This document shows, piece by piece, positions 17,272 through 28,124 of a DNA stretch of 36,622 nucleotides. The notes beneath the pieces are model-generated. The model saw nothing but the letters and a program-made list of their open reading frames with translations, was not told where the DNA came from and did not search any database. Source of the DNA: Succinivibrio faecicola (lineage in GTDB: Bacteria > Pseudomonadota > Gammaproteobacteria > Enterobacterales > Succinivibrionaceae); contig NZ_JAGFNY010000020.1 of assembly GCF_019448115.1 (NCBI RefSeq), forward strand, positions 1 to 36,622, in the 5' to 3' direction. Position 1 is the first letter of the stretch. Every line of letters begins with the position of its first letter. The position numbers and the translations under genes were made by a program.

Positions 17272-18636
17272 ATGGTAACTTTTTATAAACCAAGTAAAAG
17301 CACAAAAGCAAAAAAGGCAGTAACTGTTACTTTTACCGATCTTGATCTGCAAGGTAGAGCTGTAGGAAAGGAAGGTGGTAATACCTATTTTGTTGAAGGT
17401 CTTATGCCTGGCGAAAAAGCCAATGTTCAAGAGATTAATGCAAAAGGAAATATCATCACCGCAAAGTATACAAAGATCATCAAAGCTTCAGAATTGAGAA
17501 TTCAGGATGACTGTGAATATGCCGATAAGTGCGGTGGTTGCAAGATGTCATTTGTTCCTGGCGATATGTTACTTAACAGTAAGATTGAGGGGATCAAGCG
17601 ACTGTTTTTAAAGAATGCAACTGTTAATCTTGATGATCCTGCTTTTTTTGAAAAAGCTGAGTCTATAGGTTACAGAAGAGCCTGCAGATTTGCAATTAGA
17701 GGTGATCACAACAAGCTCTATGTTGGTTTCAGAGAAGAGCGTTCAAATTCTCTGGTTAAAGTAAAATTCTGCAAATGCCTGACAGAAAGAATCAATTCAG
17801 TTATTGAACCGCTTAATAAACTCATAAATTCTTTTGAAAAGAAAGACAAGTTAGGTCACATTGAATGTCTTGATTCAGACGGTCTTTTAGGAATTCTAAT
17901 TAGATTTTCTGAAGTCTTAAACAAAAAAGACGAGGAAAAGATTGTTGCTTTTGCCAAGGATACTGACACTGTAGTATCAGTTGTTGAACCTTTTTATGAT
18001 CCAAAAATTATAGACAAGAAAAGAGAAAGCTTAAAAGAGAGAATTGTAGCAGGTGATCCTTCAAAACTATTTGTAACATCAGGTGGAATCAGAATTGAAT
18101 GTATGCCATCCTCTTTTGTACAGGTTAACAGATTCTTGAACACAAAGATGCTTGATAGAGTGTGTTCTTATGTAGAAGAAGGAAAGGACAGTGTTCTTGA
18201 TCTTTTCTGTGGACTTGGTAATTTCACCTTCCCTCTGACAAAAAAAGCAAAAAAGGTTGTAGGTGTTGATATTGTGGCAAGAATGGTTCTTGATGCAAGA
18301 GAGAATGCCAAGGAGCATGGCATTGACAATATCAGTTTTGAAATTGCAGATCTTGAAGAGCAGTTTGAAAACCAAAAGTGGGCTAAAGAAGATTATGATG
18401 TTGTTGTAATGGATCCGGGCAGAGCTGGTGCTAAGAGAGCAACTTTGTTTTTGGCAAATAAAAAGCCAAAGAGAATCATTTATATCTCATGTAATCCACT
18501 TGCAGCATCAAGAGATTCTCAGGAGCTTATTAAGAAGAATTACAAGTTAAGCTCATGGGGTGTTATTGATATGTTCCCAAGAACTGCTCATATTGAGATG
18601 ATTTTGGTTTTTGATCTAGAAAACAAGAAAAAATAA
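17272..18636 (+). CDS. rlmD: 23S rRNA (uracil-1939-C5)-methyltransferase RlmD
   Basis: Makes m5U1939 in 23S rRNA using S-adenosylmethionine. The protein has 454 residues. An N-terminal TRAM domain (about 15-70) is followed by the Fe-S cluster cysteines Cys81, Cys87 and Cys90 (CEYADKCGGC), with Cys167 or Cys169 as fourth ligand. The methyltransferase core has DLFCGLGNFTFPL, the VVMDPGRAGA motif and the catalytic cysteine in YISCNP. TAGGTGAGA joins the recO stop to the ribosome-binding site. It is directly upstream of relA, as in E. coli (barA-rlmD-relA). Confidence 0.95.
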   Translation: MVTFYKPSKSTKAKKAVTVTFTDLDLQGRAVGKEGGNTYFVEGLMPGEKANVQEINAKGNIITAKYTKIIKASELRIQDDCEYADKCGGCKMSFVPGDMLLNSKIEGIKRLFLKNATVNLDDPAFFEKAESIGYRRACRFAIRGDHNKLYVGFREERSNSLVKVKFCKCLTERINSVIEPLNKLINSFEKKDKLGHIECLDSDGLLGILIRFSEVLNKKDEEKIVAFAKDTDTVVSVVEPFYDPKIIDKKRESLKERIVAGDPSKLFVTSGGIRIECMPSSFVQVNRFLNTKMLDRVCSYVEEGKDSVLDLFCGLGNFTFPLTKKAKKVVGVDIVARMVLDARENAKEHGIDNISFEIADLEEQFENQKWAKEDYDVVVMDPGRAGAKRATLFLANKKPKRIIYISCNPLAASRDSQELIKKNYKLSSWGVIDMFPRTAHIEMILVFDLENKKK

Positions 18637-18679
18637 GAACATAATAAAAGCATAAATAAAGCTTAATAGGAAAAAAATC

Positions 18680-20950
18680 ATGGTTGCAATCAGACAGACC
18701 CATAGTGCATCCTTTGATTTTATAAAATGGGTAGATGAACTAGATCTTCCAAATGATCAAAAGGATGTAATAAACAAAACCAATGATTTCGTGATAAAAC
18801 ACATTCGCGATTCTGAGGTTGCAGAAGACTTCGTTTCTCCAGATGACTTGGTTGCAAGGTTCAACCATATTTCATCTGAGATTGTTGTTATTCTGATGAG
18901 TCTGAATATGGATCTTGCATCACTGCAGGTATCCATTCTGTATCCTGCCTATGAGAATAATTTTATTTCCTTTGAGGATGTATCCGAAAAATTCGGTCCT
19001 AAAATAGCGAAACTTCTTCTTGCTGTAAAAGATATGGAAGCAATCCGATCTTTACAGACTCTAAGCTCAGAAAAGGCAACAGAGGATCAGGTCGACAGAG
19101 TACGCCGCATGATCCTTGCAATGGTTGTTGATATCAGAGCAGTTGTAATCAAACTTGCTGAAAGAATTGCTGTTATCAGAATGGCAAAAAATGAGGATGA
19201 AGCCTCAAGAAATCTGATAGCAAAAGAAGTAAGCAACATTTATGCCCCGCTTGCAAACAGATTAGGTATTGGTCAGCTCAAATGGGAACTTGAAGATCTT
19301 GCTTTCAAGTTTCTTCATCCTGATAAGTACAGCGAAATTGCTCATAACCTTAATGAAAGAAGAATTGACAGAGAGCAGTATGTAAATGATTTTATCGAAG
19401 GACTTCGAAAAAATCTTATTGCAGATGGTGTCAGTGCTCCTGAGGTATATGGAAGACCAAAGCATATTTACAGTATTTACAAAAAGATGCAGAAAAAGCA
19501 TCTGAAGTTTAGTGAGCTTTTTGACATCAGAGCTGTAAGAGTTGTTGTTAACACAATTGAAGAATGCTATACAGCATTGGGTATCATTCATACTAAGTAT
19601 GAACATATCGCCAGCGAATTTGATGATTATATTGCTAATCCAAAACCAAATGGCTATCAGTCAATCCATACAGTTGTATATGGAGAGGGCAGAAAGATTG
19701 TTGAGGTTCAGATAAGAACCAGAGATATGCATAATCTTGCTGAACTTGGTGTAGCAGCACATTGGAAATACAAGGAAGGAAATGGTCAGAGTTCAGGTGT
19801 TGAACAGAGAATCAATTTCTTAAGAAAACTGTTTTCTTGGCGTGATGACATGGTTCAGTCAGGTGCGCTTGAAGAAGAATTCAAAAATCAGGTTTTTGAA
19901 AACAGAATATATGTATTTACACCTCATGGTGAGGTAATGGATCTGCCAAAGGGGGCTACACCTCTTGATTTTGCCTACCAGGTTCATACCATGATCGGAC
20001 ACAGATGTATAGGTGCAAAGGTGGATGGACGTATTGTACCTTATACATATAAGCTCAATACAGGTGAGCAAGTAGAGATCATCACTTCAAAGACACCTAA
20101 TCCGTCACGCGACTGGTTAAAGTCTGAAAGAGGATTTTTACATACTAAAAAGGCTATCAACAAGGTTCAGTCATATTTTAGAAAGGTTGATTTTGATAAA
20201 AACAAGGAAGCAGGAATTCTTCTTGTTGATAAGGAATCAGACAGACTGTCACTGCCATACAGCAAAGATCAGATATCTTCTTTACTTAAAGAGAAACTAT
20301 CAAGATTCAACTTCAAGACAGTAGACGATCTTTTTGCTGCAGTTGGTGCAGGTGATATAAGTGTAAATATCATTACATCAATACTTCAAGAGAAGCTCAA
20401 TAAGGAAAACAGTGGAAATATCAGTTCTGATGAGCTTATTGGAAGTATTGTAAACAGAAAACCTGCAAGTCAGCTTATAAAGAAAACAAAACAGAGTTCT
20501 GGAATTGTAGTTGAAGGCGTTGGTGATCTTCTCACTCATATTGCAAAGTGCTGTCAGCCTATTCCTGGTGACAAGATTGTAGGCTTCGTTACACAGGGTA
20601 GAGGAATCAGTGTACATAGAGCAGACTGTGAAAAACTTAAAAAGATGGTTGAGCTTTTTCCAGAGCGCGTAGTTGATGCTACATGGGGTGAGAATATCTC
20701 AATGTCAGACAGAGGCTTTACCATTACTCTTAGAGTAGTTGGTGCAGATTATCCTGGCTTTTTAAGAGATGTCACAACGGTAATTGCCAATGAAAAGATG
20801 AATGTACTTGGCGTTCGCTCACATGTAGACAGTTCAAAAGATCTTTCATTAGTTGATATAGACCTTTTAGTTGTATCTATTCCTGTTCTTGATAGAGTTA
20901 TATCAAAACTCAATGATTTGCCTCATATAACAAGCGCAAAACGCTTATAA
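18680..20950 (+). CDS. relA: GTP pyrophosphokinase RelA
   Basis: The ribosome-associated (p)ppGpp synthetase of the stringent response; 756 residues. The N-terminal pseudo-hydrolase domain lacks the HD metal motif, reading ILYPAYENN there. The synthetase domain has ELFDIRAVRV and the EFDD motif (313-316) before YIANPKPNGYQS. The ExDD signature marks a monofunctional RelA, unlike the RxKD of SpoT/Rel. Then come a TGS domain (RIYVFTPHGEVMDLPKGATP), a zinc-finger/RIS region with Cys624-Cys625 and a C-terminal ACT domain. The start has TAGGAAAAAAATC upstream. A stem-loop terminator follows. Confidence 0.97.
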   Translation: MVAIRQTHSASFDFIKWVDELDLPNDQKDVINKTNDFVIKHIRDSEVAEDFVSPDDLVARFNHISSEIVVILMSLNMDLASLQVSILYPAYENNFISFEDVSEKFGPKIAKLLLAVKDMEAIRSLQTLSSEKATEDQVDRVRRMILAMVVDIRAVVIKLAERIAVIRMAKNEDEASRNLIAKEVSNIYAPLANRLGIGQLKWELEDLAFKFLHPDKYSEIAHNLNERRIDREQYVNDFIEGLRKNLIADGVSAPEVYGRPKHIYSIYKKMQKKHLKFSELFDIRAVRVVVNTIEECYTALGIIHTKYEHIASEFDDYIANPKPNGYQSIHTVVYGEGRKIVEVQIRTRDMHNLAELGVAAHWKYKEGNGQSSGVEQRINFLRKLFSWRDDMVQSGALEEEFKNQVFENRIYVFTPHGEVMDLPKGATPLDFAYQVHTMIGHRCIGAKVDGRIVPYTYKLNTGEQVEIITSKTPNPSRDWLKSERGFLHTKKAINKVQSYFRKVDFDKNKEAGILLVDKESDRLSLPYSKDQISSLLKEKLSRFNFKTVDDLFAAVGAGDISVNIITSILQEKLNKENSGNISSDELIGSIVNRKPASQLIKKTKQSSGIVVEGVGDLLTHIAKCCQPIPGDKIVGFVTQGRGISVHRADCEKLKKMVELFPERVVDATWGENISMSDRGFTITLRVVGADYPGFLRDVTTVIANEKMNVLGVRSHVDSSKDLSLVDIDLLVVSIPVLDRVISKLNDLPHITSAKRL

Positions 20951-20976
20951 ATCAAGTAGTTATTATTTTTAAAACT

Positions 20977-21010
20977 AAAGTCATGGCAATTTGATTTGTT
21001 CATGACTTTT
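20977..21010 (+). terminator. Terminator after relA
   Basis: AAAGTCATG (20977-20985) and CATGACTTT (21001-21009) form a perfect 9-bp stem ending in TTTT. It closes the relA transcript and sits just ahead of the pyrG promoter. Confidence 0.65.
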
Positions 21011-21020
21011 ATAATATTTG

Positions 21021-21029
21021 TGGTATAAT
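21021..21029 (+). promoter_or_regulatory. pyrG promoter, extended -10
   Basis: TGGTATAAT is a perfect TATAAT with the TGn extension. No good -35 is needed or seen. It lies about 40 bases ahead of the pyrG start. Confidence 0.55.
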
Positions 21030-21042
21030 GCACAGTTTATAG

Positions 21043-22704
<1,662 letters not shown>

Positions 22705-22707
22705 ATT

Positions 22708-23013
22708 ATGACAAGGTATTTGGTTATTGCTGTTCTTTTAGTCCTGATTTCATATCTGGGCTATGACACCGTTTTTGGAAAAAACGGTTATTTACAGAGT
22801 GCCAGAACCGAAAAGAATTTAGAGATTGTTCAGGCTCGAAAAAAGAAACTCGAAAAAGAGAATCAGTCTTTGAAAGACGAAATTTCTGAACTGAGCCTAG
22901 GTAATCAGGTTACCGAGGCTCTTGCGCGAGAAGATCTTGGTCTTATTAAAAGCAATGAGCAGTTTTTCAGAGTAATTGATAAGGAACCATCTTCTAAGCG
23001 TAAGGAGAAATAG
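22708..23013 (+). CDS. ftsB: Cell division protein FtsB
   Basis: A small bitopic divisome protein that with FtsL and FtsQ activates septal peptidoglycan synthesis. It has 101 residues (E. coli 103). One N-terminal transmembrane helix (about 3-19) is followed by a periplasmic coiled coil rich in Lys and Glu (about 30-65) and the conserved E-x-x-A-R-x-x-L-G segment (ALAREDLGLI). It lies 3 bases after pyrG and overlaps ispD by one base, the usual ftsB-ispD-ispF arrangement. Confidence 0.93.
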   Translation: MTRYLVIAVLLVLISYLGYDTVFGKNGYLQSARTEKNLEIVQARKKKLEKENQSLKDEISELSLGNQVTEALAREDLGLIKSNEQFFRVIDKEPSSKRKEK

Positions 23014-23687
23014 TGAATCAAGTCAAAATTGACGTGATCCTTCCTGCTGCAGGTGTTGGTAAACGCATGCAGCTTAATATTCCAAAACAGTATGCAAAAG
23101 TAAATGAGCTTACAGTGCTTGAGCATACTATAAGAGCTCTTAAGAAATCCCCTTTTGTAAATAATATCATTGTAGCTGTATCTGCAGATGACGAATATTT
23201 TGACTCATTAGCTGTTTCAAAAGAAAGTGGAATAATAAAGAGTATTGGTGGAAAGGAAAGATCTGATACTGTCAGATTATCTTTAGATAAAGTTACAACT
23301 CCTTATGTCATGGTACATGATGCAGCCAGACCTTTAATAGATCCTTTAGATATAGAAAAACTGTCAAAGCTGTGTTTTGAAGGTAAAGTTGGAGGTATTC
23401 TATGTGCAAAGGTTAGTGATACCATAAAACTTGTTAAAGATGGAAAAGTTGTTAATACTGTAGACAGAAGCTGTCTTTACAGAGCATATACACCACAGCT
23501 TTTTAAAACAGATCTTTTAAAGAGTGCTATACAAAAAGCATACAACGATAATGTAGCTATTACTGATGATGCATCAGCTATGGAATATGCAGGTTTTAAT
23601 GTAGAAGTTATAGAAGGAAGAGCTGATAATTTCAAGCTTACTACCAAAGAAGATCTATTATTGTTTGAAAAGATTATAAAGGATTAA
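23013..23687 (+). CDS. ispD: 2-C-methyl-D-erythritol 4-phosphate cytidylyltransferase
   Basis: The third step of the MEP isoprenoid pathway, joining CTP and MEP. It has 224 residues. The nucleotide-binding motif is [12 protein letters not shown] with KQYAKV, and VHDAARPLI carries the conserved substrate-binding residues. The start is GTG at 23013, overlapping the ftsB stop by one base, with AAGGAG at 23002-23007. It uses CTP, which PyrG of the same cluster supplies. ispF follows after 2 bases. Confidence 0.96.
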   Translation: MNQVKIDVILPAAGVGKRMQLNIPKQYAKVNELTVLEHTIRALKKSPFVNNIIVAVSADDEYFDSLAVSKESGIIKSIGGKERSDTVRLSLDKVTTPYVMVHDAARPLIDPLDIEKLSKLCFEGKVGGILCAKVSDTIKLVKDGKVVNTVDRSCLYRAYTPQLFKTDLLKSAIQKAYNDNVAITDDASAMEYAGFNVEVIEGRADNFKLTTKEDLLLFEKIIKD

Positions 23688-23689
23688 TA

Positions 23690-24166
23690 ATGTTTAGAAT
23701 CGGTCATGGTTTTGATGTACATCGTTTCGGTGGAGAAGGCCCATGCATTTTAGGTGGAGTAAAGGTTCCATATGAACAAGGCCTTGTTGCTCATTCAGAC
23801 GGTGATGTTGTAGTTCATGCTATCTGCGATTCTCTTTTAGGTGCGCTTGCACTTGGAGACATCGGACATTTTTATCCAGACAATGATGATAAGTATAAAA
23901 ATATTGACTCAATGATCCTTTTAAAGGATGTTGTAGCAAAGATAAAAGAGCATGGTTACAAAGTTGTTAATTCAGATACTACAATCTTGGCACAGGCTCC
24001 AAAAATGGCAAGTTACGAAGCTAAGATGAGAGAGAACGTAGCATCTGTTTTGGAAGTTGAAGTTAGCTCTGTCAGTATAAAAGCCACAACAACAGAAAAG
24101 CTTGGTTTTACAGGCAGAAAGGAAGGAATTGCTGTTGAATCTGTAGTGTTACTTCAGAAGGTTTGA
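23690..24166 (+). CDS. ispF: 2-C-methyl-D-erythritol 2,4-cyclodiphosphate synthase
   Basis: The fifth MEP-pathway enzyme; cyclises CDP-ME 2-phosphate with loss of CMP. It has 158 residues. Metal ligands Asp9, His11 (GHGFDVHRF) and His43 ([13 protein letters not shown]) are present. The CDP-binding [15 protein letters not shown] segment near the C-terminus is intact. It is coupled to ispD by a 2-base gap. In E. coli truD, surE and pcm come before nlpD; here a YqaA-type gene takes that position. Confidence 0.96.
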   Translation: MFRIGHGFDVHRFGGEGPCILGGVKVPYEQGLVAHSDGDVVVHAICDSLLGALALGDIGHFYPDNDDKYKNIDSMILLKDVVAKIKEHGYKVVNSDTTILAQAPKMASYEAKMRENVASVLEVEVSSVSIKATTTEKLGFTGRKEGIAVESVVLLQKV

Positions 24167-24171
24167 TTAAT

Positions 24172-24795
24172 ATGAAGATTTTCTCATATCTGTATAATCT
24201 TTTTGAAAGACTGAGCTCTACTAAATATGCCACACCCATTATGTGTGTTAATTCTTTTGTAGAATCAATCTTTTGGCCAATACCTGCAGATGTGATGCTT
24301 GTACCTATGTGTATGTATCACAGAAACAAAGCTTTTTATTATGCATTTTTAACAGTTCTGTTTTCTGTTCTAGGTGCTATTGTTGGATATTATCTTGGAT
24401 ACTATATATACGATCCTTATATTTCAGACATGATTTCATTCTTCCACTATGAAAAGCACATGGAAACAGTTCGCTCTTGGCTGACACAGGAGTACGGTGT
24501 GCTGATGATATTCGTGGGGGCCTTTACTCCAATTCCATACAAGGTAATTGCAATTACCACTGGTCTTGTAGCTGCTGAAAGTTTTGCTAATACAGGTGCT
24601 GTAGGTTATCTTGGAATAATACCATTTGTTCTGATTTCCATTGTAGGTCGCTCCTTAAGATTCTTCCTTGAGGCTTTTGTGATTTACGTTGGAGGAGAGA
24701 AAATGGAAAAGACCGTAAAACACTATATTGATGTTATAGGTTGGATCTGTGTCTTATTAATTGCACTTTTAATCGTGTATAAGTTCTTATTTTAG
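24172..24795 (+). CDS. yqaA: YqaA-family (DedA/SNARE-associated-like) inner-membrane protein
   Basis: A 207-residue multi-pass membrane protein of the YqaA/DedA superfamily. The hallmark re-entrant segments are present: VESIFWPIPADVMLVP near the N-terminus and GAFTPIPYKVIAITTG in the middle. Several hydrophobic helices surround them, the last at about 185-207. DedA-type proteins are linked to lipid carrier or phospholipid transport and membrane potential; the role of YqaA itself is unclear. ATG 24172 is preferred over TTG 24163 because AAGGT at 24156-24160 is too close to the latter. In E. coli yqaA lies beside gshA and luxS. Confidence 0.8.
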   Translation: MKIFSYLYNLFERLSSTKYATPIMCVNSFVESIFWPIPADVMLVPMCMYHRNKAFYYAFLTVLFSVLGAIVGYYLGYYIYDPYISDMISFFHYEKHMETVRSWLTQEYGVLMIFVGAFTPIPYKVIAITTGLVAAESFANTGAVGYLGIIPFVLISIVGRSLRFFLEAFVIYVGGEKMEKTVKHYIDVIGWICVLLIALLIVYKFLF

Positions 24796-24821
24796 TAAAA
24801 AAATTCCCATTTTTATTTTAA

Positions 24822-24864
24822 ATTTTGTAACATATTAAAAAAGAAGTTTAATATGTTACAAAAT
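24822..24864. repeat. Perfect 18-bp inverted repeat covering the nlpD start
   Basis: ATTTTGTAACATATTAAA (24822-24839) and its exact complement TTTAATATGTTACAAAAT (24847-24864) flank a 7-base loop AAAGAAG. The right arm includes the A and T of the nlpD ATG, and the only ribosome-site-like bases (AAGAAG) lie in or beside the loop. There is no T-run, so it is not a usual terminator. It may be a translation-controlling RNA hairpin or a repressor operator. Confidence 0.75.
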
Positions 24865-26041
24865 GGCCAGAAATTTAATACTTTATACTATGTTAGGTGC
24901 ACTGTTAAATCTGTGTGCCTGTTCAGTTCAAACAAATCAACCTTCTAGAACTGCAAGAATCGAAAATGCGCGTGCTACACATGTTAATGGCATAATCAAA
25001 AATAAAAAGATATATGCTGCAACAAATAGTGTACATAAAAGTGGCGTTATTAAACCTTATATTCCTGATAATACAGTTCCTGTAAATACCCCTTTAGTTC
25101 AGACTGTAAGTATGGCAGACAGTTCAGATACATATCAGGTAAAAGCAGGTGATACTCTTTATTCTATTGCTTTTAGGTATGGAAAAGACTATAGACAGCT
25201 GGCAGCAGAAAATGATATTGATGCTCCATACAGTATATGCGTTGGTCAGACTATTTTCTTGAAAGGTCAAAAAGCAAAAAAGGCTACACCATATTCTGAA
25301 AAACAGCCTGTAGCTGTATCTTCATTACCTGAAAATAAAAAGCCTGTTGCTTTCAAGCAGGATAAATACTACATCGTAAAGAGTGGTGACACTGCTGTAT
25401 CAGTATCTAAAAAACATGGTTTGAAACTTTCAGAACTAGTCTCTTTGAACAAGCTTAAGAAACCATACTCTCTGTATAAAGGACAGAAACTTAAGGTATC
25501 AGCTTCAGATCTGTTAGCTGATAACTCTAAAAAGTCAGCTCCAGTTAAGACTACAAAAGAAGTGCAAAGCGTTGTTCCTGTAGCAGGACGAGAGGAGATT
25601 GTAACTACAGATGCGATGACAACAGCATCAATAGTAAAGACAAACAAGGTTGAAATAGTAAAAGGCAGAAGCAAAAAAGTTAAATCAATTGACTGGATGT
25701 GGCCTTGCAAGGGTAGAGTAATTGCAAACTTCTCATCTACAAACAAAGGTATTGATATATCAGGAAGCAGAGGTCAGAGTGTAAATGCAGCTGCCTCAGG
25801 TCAGGTTGTATATTCTGGCAATGCGCTAAGAGGTTATGGAAACCTTGTGATTATCAACCATAACAATGAATTCCTGTCAGCATATGCTCATAACGATATG
25901 CTTTTGGTTAAAGAAGGCGATAAAGTTAAAAAAGGTCAGGTTATTGCAAAAATGGGTTCAACTGACTCAGAGTCTGTAAAACTCCATTTTGAAATAAGAT
26001 ATAAAGGAAACAGTGTAAATCCAAGAAACTATTTACCATAA
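24863..26041 (+). CDS. nlpD: Lipoprotein NlpD, LytM-type amidase activator
   Basis: An outer-membrane lipoprotein that activates the amidase AmiC during division. It has 392 residues. The signal peptide ends in a lipobox-like LCAC with Cys20 as lipidation site. Two LysM domains lie at about 91-134 and 169-212 ([13 protein letters not shown] and [13 protein letters not shown]). A peptidase M23/LytM domain covers about 278-390. Its first metal-ligand motif reads NKGID (294-298), with Asn where active enzymes have His, so it is a degenerate activator, as in E. coli NlpD. The start codon lies inside a perfect inverted repeat, with no conventional ribosome site. rpoS follows after 40 bases. Confidence 0.92.
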   Translation: MARNLILYTMLGALLNLCACSVQTNQPSRTARIENARATHVNGIIKNKKIYAATNSVHKSGVIKPYIPDNTVPVNTPLVQTVSMADSSDTYQVKAGDTLYSIAFRYGKDYRQLAAENDIDAPYSICVGQTIFLKGQKAKKATPYSEKQPVAVSSLPENKKPVAFKQDKYYIVKSGDTAVSVSKKHGLKLSELVSLNKLKKPYSLYKGQKLKVSASDLLADNSKKSAPVKTTKEVQSVVPVAGREEIVTTDAMTTASIVKTNKVEIVKGRSKKVKSIDWMWPCKGRVIANFSSTNKGIDISGSRGQSVNAAASGQVVYSGNALRGYGNLVIINHNNEFLSAYAHNDMLLVKEGDKVKKGQVIAKMGSTDSESVKLHFEIRYKGNSVNPRNYLP

Positions 26042-26081
26042 AAAAACAAACAACCAGGCAACAAACATAAAGGCTAAAACA

Positions 26082-27035
26082 ATGAATCAAAACAACGAAC
26101 GTATCTCAGAGGATATTCAGGACGTAATAGTTCAAGAATCTAAAAGTAAAGAATACAGCGAAAAGCATAGAAACTCTGAGTCAACCGATTTGCTGACTAA
26201 TTATTTCAGCTCAATAAGACGTTTTCCGTTATTGAATTCAGAGCAGGAGACAACAATAGGAAAGCGTGCTAAGGCTGGAGATAGAAGTGCTATTGATTTA
26301 ATGATCACTTCAAATCTGCGACTCGTTGTTAAGATTGCCAAGAATTACAGAGCTAGAGGAGTTCCTCTTTTAGATCTTATAGAAGAAGGAAATCTCGGAC
26401 TTATTCATGCTGTGCAGAAATTTGAACCTGAAAGAGGTTTCAGATTCTCCACATATGCAACCTGGTGGATAAGACAGAGTATAGAACAGGCAATTATGTG
26501 CCAGTCCCGCCTTGTTCGTCTTCCTGTACACATCATCAAAGATATTAATGTAGTGATCAAGGCAAGACGAGAGCTTCAGGAAAAGGATATTCTTCATACA
26601 GTGACTATTTCTGAGATTGCAGATGCAACCGGAAAAGATACAGAAACTGTAAGAAATCTCCTTTCTTTACTTGAAGGTACAACTACTCTTGATATGAGTA
26701 TCAAGAGTCATGACGATGACAAGGAAGTAAGTCTTCTTGATATTGTTCCAGATACAAAGGTGGAAACTCCTTTTGAACATGTGGATAAAAGAGAGATCGT
26801 CGAGATTGTAAGACAATGGTTTGAAGGTCTTCCAGAAAAGCAGCAGATGGTTGTTCTTTACAGATTTGGTCTTAATGATGAGGAAGTTTTAACTCTTGAA
26901 GAGGTTGGTCAGAAGATAGGACTTACACGTGAAAGAGTAAGACAGATTCAAAGTGAAGTTCTTAAGAGTCTTAGAAAAACCTTTGAATCATATGGAATTG
27001 ATAAGAGTGCTCTTGATAGAGAAAAGATAGGATAA
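26082..27035 (+). CDS. rpoS: RNA polymerase sigma factor RpoS
   Basis: The stationary-phase and general stress sigma factor. It has 317 residues (E. coli 330). Region 1.2 starts [16 protein letters not shown], and region 2 contains [30 protein letters not shown] and [17 protein letters not shown]. Region 4 ends with the helix-turn-helix [20 protein letters not shown]. The position after nlpD separates it from the otherwise similar RpoD and RpoH. AAGG upstream of the ATG is a modest ribosome site. Much of its transcription may come from promoters within nlpD, as in E. coli; I could not locate them. Confidence 0.95.
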   Translation: MNQNNERISEDIQDVIVQESKSKEYSEKHRNSESTDLLTNYFSSIRRFPLLNSEQETTIGKRAKAGDRSAIDLMITSNLRLVVKIAKNYRARGVPLLDLIEEGNLGLIHAVQKFEPERGFRFSTYATWWIRQSIEQAIMCQSRLVRLPVHIIKDINVVIKARRELQEKDILHTVTISEIADATGKDTETVRNLLSLLEGTTTLDMSIKSHDDDKEVSLLDIVPDTKVETPFEHVDKREIVEIVRQWFEGLPEKQQMVVLYRFGLNDEEVLTLEEVGQKIGLTRERVRQIQSEVLKSLRKTFESYGIDKSALDREKIG

Positions 27036-27076
27036 AGCAAATAAGTTTAGAGCTTATCTTATTTACTCAAACCTTT

Positions 27077-27112
27077 AAAACCGCCAGAATTATTATAAAT
27101 TCAGCGGTTTTA
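27077..27112 (+). terminator. rpoS terminator
   Basis: AAAACCGC (27077-27084) pairs with GCGGTTTT (27104-27111), with an inner GAATT/AATTC stem and a T-rich end. It closes the nlpD-rpoS transcript. Confidence 0.7.
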
Positions 27113-27211
27113 TTGTATTGAATTGCTGATTCTCTTTTTATATCTAACTGCTATTTTGGATCTGATGTCACAACAATGACTTTTGCTTTCGTTTCATCAA
27201 TTTATATTTCC

Positions 27212-27217
27212 TATAAT
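27212..27217 (+). promoter_or_regulatory. -10 element ahead of the hemerythrin gene
   Basis: A perfect TATAAT 24 bases before the ATG at 27241. The -35 region (around 27187-27194) is weak. No FNR-type TTGAT-N4-ATCAA site was seen. Confidence 0.4.
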
Positions 27218-27240
27218 CAGATTGTGAAACGGAGGATATT

Positions 27241-27663
27241 ATGTTTGTAAAACCACTAGAATGGTCTGATGATTATAATACCGGTGTTCCGATTGTTGAT
27301 AATGCTCATAAAGGTCTGTTTCAGGTTGTAAGACGAATTACCTCAATTCTTCTAGAAAACGATCCTGTAAAGAATAGATTTGTCTGTGAAGAAGCGGTAA
27401 AGTATCTTTTAGATTATGCAGTCAGACATTTTCGAGAAGAAGAAAATTTTATGCTAGAAATAGGATATAAAGGTTATCCTATGCATAAACACCTACATGA
27501 TAATTTAAGAGAAGTAACGCTTCCTGCTCTTCAAAAGGATTTAGTTGAAAATGATTACAACATTGATTCAGTAGGAAGATTAATATCCATTATTGCAGGC
27601 TGGCTGACAGGTCATATTATGATTGAAGATATGGCTATTACTGGTAAATGCCAATCAAAATGA
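27241..27663 (+). CDS. Bacteriohemerythrin
   Basis: A single-domain oxygen-binding diiron protein of 140 residues. All seven iron ligands can be placed: His23 (VDNAHK), His63 and Glu67 (VRHFREEE), His82 and His86 (MHKHLHD), His125 and Asp130 (GHIMIED). The motif WSDDYNTGVPIVDNAH is the usual family start. It probably binds, stores or senses O2, useful in an oxygen-sensitive cell. GGAGG at 27231-27235 gives a strong ribosome site. It overlaps the next small gene, so the two are probably co-translated. Confidence 0.92.
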   Translation: MFVKPLEWSDDYNTGVPIVDNAHKGLFQVVRRITSILLENDPVKNRFVCEEAVKYLLDYAVRHFREEENFMLEIGYKGYPMHKHLHDNLREVTLPALQKDLVENDYNIDSVGRLISIIAGWLTGHIMIEDMAITGKCQSK

Positions 27664-28094
27664 ATGCTGAATTTATCTCTTTTCTACACAGAACATATGC
27701 CATTGATGCAGATCTTTATAATGCTCATTATGCTGGTGAGTCTTTAAAAAATCCTACCTGCTATGAGATGACATTAAAATCAGGTGTTCTTGTTATAGAG
27801 ATTGTTGTAATTGTAGAAGAAGCTCTTCTTTTATACTTCATTGAAAAGATGCTAGGTTTAACACTAAAGAAGCTTAATAAAATAGCTATACAGTCTTTTA
27901 TTCAGGTAGCACAGGAGTATTCATTACATCTATTAAGACTTATGGAACCACAAAAGGAATTTAATCTAATTTCCCATCGTCATCTGGAATTGGCAGAATT
28001 AAGATTGTCATTCAAAGAATCATTTCCTGCATTCAGTTTGCTCTGGAAAACAAATAAGGGGTTTATTGGATTCTGTGAGAGAAAAAAGAATTAA
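27648..28094 (+). CDS. Small protein coupled to hemerythrin; possible CheX-like fold
   Basis: I do not firmly recognise this 148-residue protein. It has a hydrophobic strand-like stretch VLVIEIVVIVEEALLLYFIEKMLG (shown only in part as VLVIEIVVIVEEALL, about 47-61) and a helix IAIQSFIQVAQEYSLHLL. The order, a strand pair then helix with MLG then a long helix, recalls CheX/CheC-type domains, but the phosphatase E-x-x-N motif is not clear. No signal peptide is evident. Starts are possible at ATG 27648 or at ATG 27660, where ATGA overlaps the hemerythrin stop. The overlap argues for a shared function with the O2-binding protein. A palindromic terminator follows. Confidence 0.6.
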   Translation: MPIKMNAEFISFLHRTYAIDADLYNAHYAGESLKNPTCYEMTLKSGVLVIEIVVIVEEALLLYFIEKMLGLTLKKLNKIAIQSFIQVAQEYSLHLLRLMEPQKEFNLISHRHLELAELRLSFKESFPAFSLLWKTNKGFIGFCERKKN

Positions 28095-28100
28095 TCTTTG

Positions 28101-28121
28101 ATGACCACCAATGGTGGTCAT
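28101..28121. terminator. Palindromic bidirectional terminator
   Basis: ATGACCACCA and TGGTGGTCAT form a near-perfect 21-bp palindrome around one central A (28111), between convergent genes. On the plus strand GTTTTAG and, further on, a long T-run (28134-28140) follow; on the minus strand a T-rich stretch follows after a short gap. Confidence 0.5.
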
Positions 28122-28124
28122 GTT

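Noticed and set aside
25369-25746. 125-codon minus-strand open frame within nlpD
   Set aside because: It is antisense to the LysM/M23 coding region, has no family motif and no ribosome site; a shadow frame.
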